The position numbers and the translations under genes were made by a program. 7,408 nt of DNA, from positions 1-7,408 of the forward strand of contig CABZJG010000090.1 in the NCBI GenBank assembly GCA_902525995.1. The letters are read 5' to 3'. Source of the stretch: Paracoccaceae bacterium. GTDB taxonomy: Bacteria > Pseudomonadota > Alphaproteobacteria > Rhodobacterales > Rhodobacteraceae. The notes under the pieces were generated by a model, which was given only the letters and a program-made list of their open reading frames with translations, did not search any database and was not told where the DNA came from. This document shows positions 5,471 to 7,408 of this stretch, piece after piece (position 1 is the first letter of the stretch; each line of letters begins with the position of its first letter).

Positions 5471-6095
5471 TCAATCCAAGGCAGGCCTGTTGCACATGGC
5501 TTTGATGGCGGCGCCATGGCCGGGCGCGGCGGCGCAGATGTCTTTGCACAGCGCCTGCGCCGTAGTCATTAGCGCGTCCGGCGCGCAAATGCGGTCAATA
5601 AGACCATAGCTTAGCGCGTCATCCGCGGTGATTTTCTGCCCCGCCATCAGCAGCATTTTTGTCCGCGCCAGCCCGATCAGGGCGGCCATGCGGACAGGAT
5701 CGCTTGGCTGCGGCAGATAGCCGAGCTTCATCACCGGATAAAAAAAACTTTGCTGTCGCCACTGCAAGGCGGATATCACAGGCCAGCGCCATGCCAAATG
5801 CGCCGCCGGCCAAAGTGCCATTGAGCGCCGCGATGGTCAGGCCGGGCAAATCCGCAATCGCGCCCGACACCCGTTCCCAGACATCGGATGTGGCCAGCCC
5901 TGCTTTCACTGCACTTAGATCGGCGCCAGCGCTAAAAACCGCGCCTGCACTGGTGATGATCACAGCGCGCGCCGCTTTGGCGTCGCTGGCAATTTCGGCA
6001 ATCCGCTCAAGCATCTCAAAGCTGAGCGCATTGGCTTTCTCGGCGCGGTTCAAAGTAAGCGTCCAAACCCCGCCCGAGATGTCCAGATCAATCAT
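5471..6095 (-). pseudogene. Crotonase-fold (enoyl-CoA hydratase/isomerase family) gene with a +1 frameshift in a T8 run
   Basis: Homology to the crotonase fold runs through two frames. Frame one starts at the ATG at 6095 and reads MIDLDISGGVWTLTLNRAEK through VFSAGADL (53-60), LNGTLAGGAFG (91-101) and CDIRLAVATAKFF. After the T8 run (5740-5747) the homology continues one base over, as YPVMKLGYLPQPSD, GQKITADDALSYGLIDRI and on to the TGA at 5471. Removing one T gives a continuous 207-residue protein, which is a normal length for a short roseobacter paralogue as I recall it. As written, the first frame ends after 158 residues with an unrelated tail at 5619. Both hydratase glutamates are missing (Gly101 and Val121 at the Glu144/Glu164 positions of rat crotonase), so it is unlikely to be an ordinary enoyl-CoA hydratase. 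The start overlaps the SDR stop as ATGA, so translation is probably coupled. The shift may be a real mutation, slippage or a sequencing error. Confidence 0.8.
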
Positions 6096-6844
6096 ATAAG
6101 GCCCACGGTTTTGCGAATGTCTTCGTCGCGCAAGGATATTTCGCGGCCCAGATAGCCGTCTGCTGCAGCGCTGCACATCCACAGCAGCGCTTTGGCGGGC
6201 CAGTCCGCAGGGATATGATCGGACCAATCAAGCTGGCTAATCCGGTTGATGCCGCTGGCTTTGATCTCGCGCTGCATCTGGGTGGCCACAGTGCCCGGTG
6301 ACAGCCCCATGGCGCGAATGCCGCTGCCGCCGTTTTCCAGATGCAGACATTCGGTTAACATCGCAGCGCCGGCTTTAGAAGCGCAATAATGGCTCCAGGC
6401 CTCAATCGGGTTATGCGCTGCGCCCGAGCTTACCGTGATAATGGTGCCGCGGCCGCGGCCCAGCATATGTGGAAGCGCGGCGCGCATGGCATAAAAAACG
6501 CCCTTAAGATTAATGTCGATCACCTTACCCCATCCGTCCGGGTCAACACTGCTTAAACGCGATATCGGTTCAATTGCGCCCGCGTTGTTGATCACAATAT
6601 CCAGCTGGCCAAATGTTTTAATCGTGGCGTCCACGGCTGCGCTCACGGATGTATAGTCAGAAATATCGCAGGGATGCACCAGCGTTTCGGTGTCAAGCTC
6701 AGAGGCCAATGCCTCAAGCTCGTCCACGCTGCGCGCCATCACGCAAAGCTTGGCACCGGCAGCGGCAAAGGCCCGTGCGGTTTCGGCCCCGATACCCCGG
6801 CTGGCACCGGTGATAAGAGCGGTTTGACCCGTCAGATCGGTCAT
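6092..6844 (-). CDS. Short-chain dehydrogenase/reductase (classical SDR)
   Basis: A 250-residue NAD(P)-dependent oxidoreductase. The ATG at 6844 is chosen because GGGAG (6853-6857) lies eight bases upstream and the Rossmann fold begins at once. An in-frame ATG at 6949 would add 35 non-conserved residues. Motifs are TGASRGIG (12-19, cofactor loop), CDISD (59-63), NNAG (86-89), Asn112 in DINLKG, Ser139/140 in ITVSS, YCASK (Tyr153, Lys157) and LSPGTVATQM (181-190), so the catalytic tetrad is complete. The tail (DGYLGREISLRDEDIRKTVGLI) is typical of classical SDRs. Arg36 in the second-strand region hints at NADPH, but weakly. The substrate is unknown. The stop overlaps the start of the crotonase-like gene as ATGA, marking a two-gene operon and suggesting a hydroxyacyl or similar CoA-linked pathway. 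Confidence 0.9.
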   Translation of the reverse strand: MTDLTGQTALITGASRGIGAETARAFAAAGAKLCVMARSVDELEALASELDTETLVHPCDISDYTSVSAAVDATIKTFGQLDIVINNAGAIEPISRLSSVDPDGWGKVIDINLKGVFYAMRAALPHMLGRGRGTIITVSSGAAHNPIEAWSHYCASKAGAAMLTECLHLENGGSGIRAMGLSPGTVATQMQREIKASGINRISQLDWSDHIPADWPAKALLWMCSAAADGYLGREISLRDEDIRKTVGLI

Positions 6845-6906
6845 TTCAAAAACTCCCAATTGTTTGGAAAATGGTTTAACGGCTATTTCTCGCCGCGTCC
6901 ATGCAG

Positions 6907-6919
6907 CGCTGTTGCACAG
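6907..6919. repeat. Short GC-rich hairpin in the SDR/DUF2125 divergent gap
   Basis: GCTGT, 3-base loop, ACAGC: a 5-bp stem in the divergent gap 6845-6997. It lies near a TTGACC (6924-6929) that could be a -35 on the + strand, although the matching -10 region (AAATTA, about 6948-6953) is weak. It could be an operator, but is short enough to be chance. Confidence 0.2.
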
Positions 6920-6997
6920 CCCCTTGACCTTGGCGCATCCAAGCCGCAAATTACCCTTAGTGGTTTTCGATTATCCTAATAGAGTGGGGCGTGGGGT

Positions 6998-7408
6998 ATG
7001 ACGTTTAGATCTTTTGCTGCAATGACATGTTTTATAAGTGCTGGCTCATCTGCGATGGCAGATGTCAGCGCGGTTCAGGTTTGGGAAGATTTTCTTCAAG
7101 GGATCAAGTCAAGCGGCAGCACTGTTTCCGTGATCCAAGATCGGTCGGCGGGTCAGGTTGCCCTTGATGACTTTCTTGTGCGCTATCAAGATCCCGATGT
7201 TGGCTTCAGTCTTGACGTTGATATCGGACAAGCCGCCTTTGTTGAGAACAGCGATGGCAGTGTGTCGATCAATATGCACCAGCAAATTCCGGTGACCATG
7301 GAGTTTAGGGATAACTATAGCCAAGTGACCGCAATTTCCGTCCTTTTGGAGACGGAAAATATGCGCGCGCTTGCCTCGGGAAGCAGCAGCCAGATCACCT
7401 ATGATTAC
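6998..7408 (+). CDS. Exported DUF2125-like protein, N-terminal part
   Basis: The frame is open from the ATG at 6998 to the window end (137 codons, no stop), so the gene is cut. The first 21 residues look like a Sec signal peptide (MTFRSFAAMTCFISAGSSA then MA), with cleavage before Asp22 (AMA|DVS). The mature part begins DVSAVQVWEDFLQGIKSSG and continues as beta-rich sequence, including DRSAGQVALDDFLVRYQDPD, FVENSDGSVSINMHQQIPV and NMRALASGSSSQITYDY. This pattern (AD-[VL]-[ST]-x-x-x-VW near the mature end, repeating strands, ASG-x-x-x-x-ITYDY) matches my memory of DUF2125 proteins of Rhodobacteraceae, usually near 500 residues and of unknown function in the periplasm. The ribosome site is weak (GGGG at 6986-6989). 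Inner codons are ordinary for the window. The DUF assignment is likely but unverified. Confidence 0.7.
   Translation, partial: MTFRSFAAMTCFISAGSSAMADVSAVQVWEDFLQGIKSSGSTVSVIQDRSAGQVALDDFLVRYQDPDVGFSLDVDIGQAAFVENSDGSVSINMHQQIPVTMEFRDNYSQVTAISVLLETENMRALASGSSSQITYDY

Noticed and set aside
4992..5588. 198-codon minus-strand open frame crossing the flavoprotein start and the HNH gene
   Set aside because: It is antisense to the HNH gene, which has zinc and HNH motifs, and crosses an AT-rich gap with promoter-like sequence; no recognisable domain.
6845..6949. 35-residue N-terminal extension of the SDR
   Set aside because: The ATG at 6844 has GGGAG at ideal spacing and starts the Rossmann fold directly.
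7109..7324. 71-codon minus-strand open frame at the right edge
   Set aside because: It is antisense to the signal-peptide-bearing open frame running off the window and has no motif.

Overview
The window looks like a chromosomal stretch from an alphaproteobacterium of the Rhodobacteraceae, probably a marine Roseobacter-type organism of moderate GC. This is inferred from protein character alone: the C-terminal part of a GcvT-type FAD-dependent demethylating dehydrogenase, a tiny signal-peptide plus one-helix protein of a type common in that family, a DUF2125-like exported protein, and a short crotonase paralogue. No RNA gene, insertion sequence, CRISPR array, prophage or plasmid gene was seen.

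Layout, left to right. (1) 2-769 (+): C-terminal third of a dimethylglycine/sarcosine dehydrogenase-like enzyme, cut by the window edge. (2) 824-1006 (-): 60-residue exported one-helix protein. (3) 1138-2939: an envelope cluster with a Tat-exported L,D-transpeptidase (-), a CAP-domain lipoprotein (+) and a second L,D-transpeptidase that is a lipoprotein (-). (4) 3218-3805 (+): a glutathione S-transferase. (5) 3802-4986 (-): a TIGR03862/HI0933-like flavoprotein. (6) 5187-5465 (+): a 92-residue HNH-type protein. (7) 5471-6844 (-): a two-gene unit in which a short-chain dehydrogenase is followed, with an ATGA stop/start overlap, by a crotonase-fold gene. That second gene is broken by a one-base frameshift in a run of eight T. 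(8) 6998-7408 (+): start of an exported DUF2125-like protein that runs off the right edge.

Genes are packed tightly and alternate in strand. Three of the four convergent pairs overlap or nearly touch: 14 bases at 2427-2440, 4 bases sharing TTAA at 3802-3805, and a 5-base gap at 5466-5470. Only the first pair, with a gap at 770-823, has hairpins that might end transcription. Promoter-like sequences are visible in divergent gaps; the best is TTGAGA-17-TATTAT in front of the Tat-exported L,D-transpeptidase.

Functionally, the one coherent theme is the envelope cluster: two differently exported YkuD enzymes around a CAP lipoprotein. The SDR/crotonase pair suggests acyl-CoA-type metabolism, but the crotonase lacks both hydratase glutamates, so its reaction is unknown. 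I did not find convincing evidence of a new multi-gene system. The points most worth checking are the T8 frameshift, the divergent crotonase active site, the paired L,D-transpeptidases and the inverted repeat just before the HNH gene.
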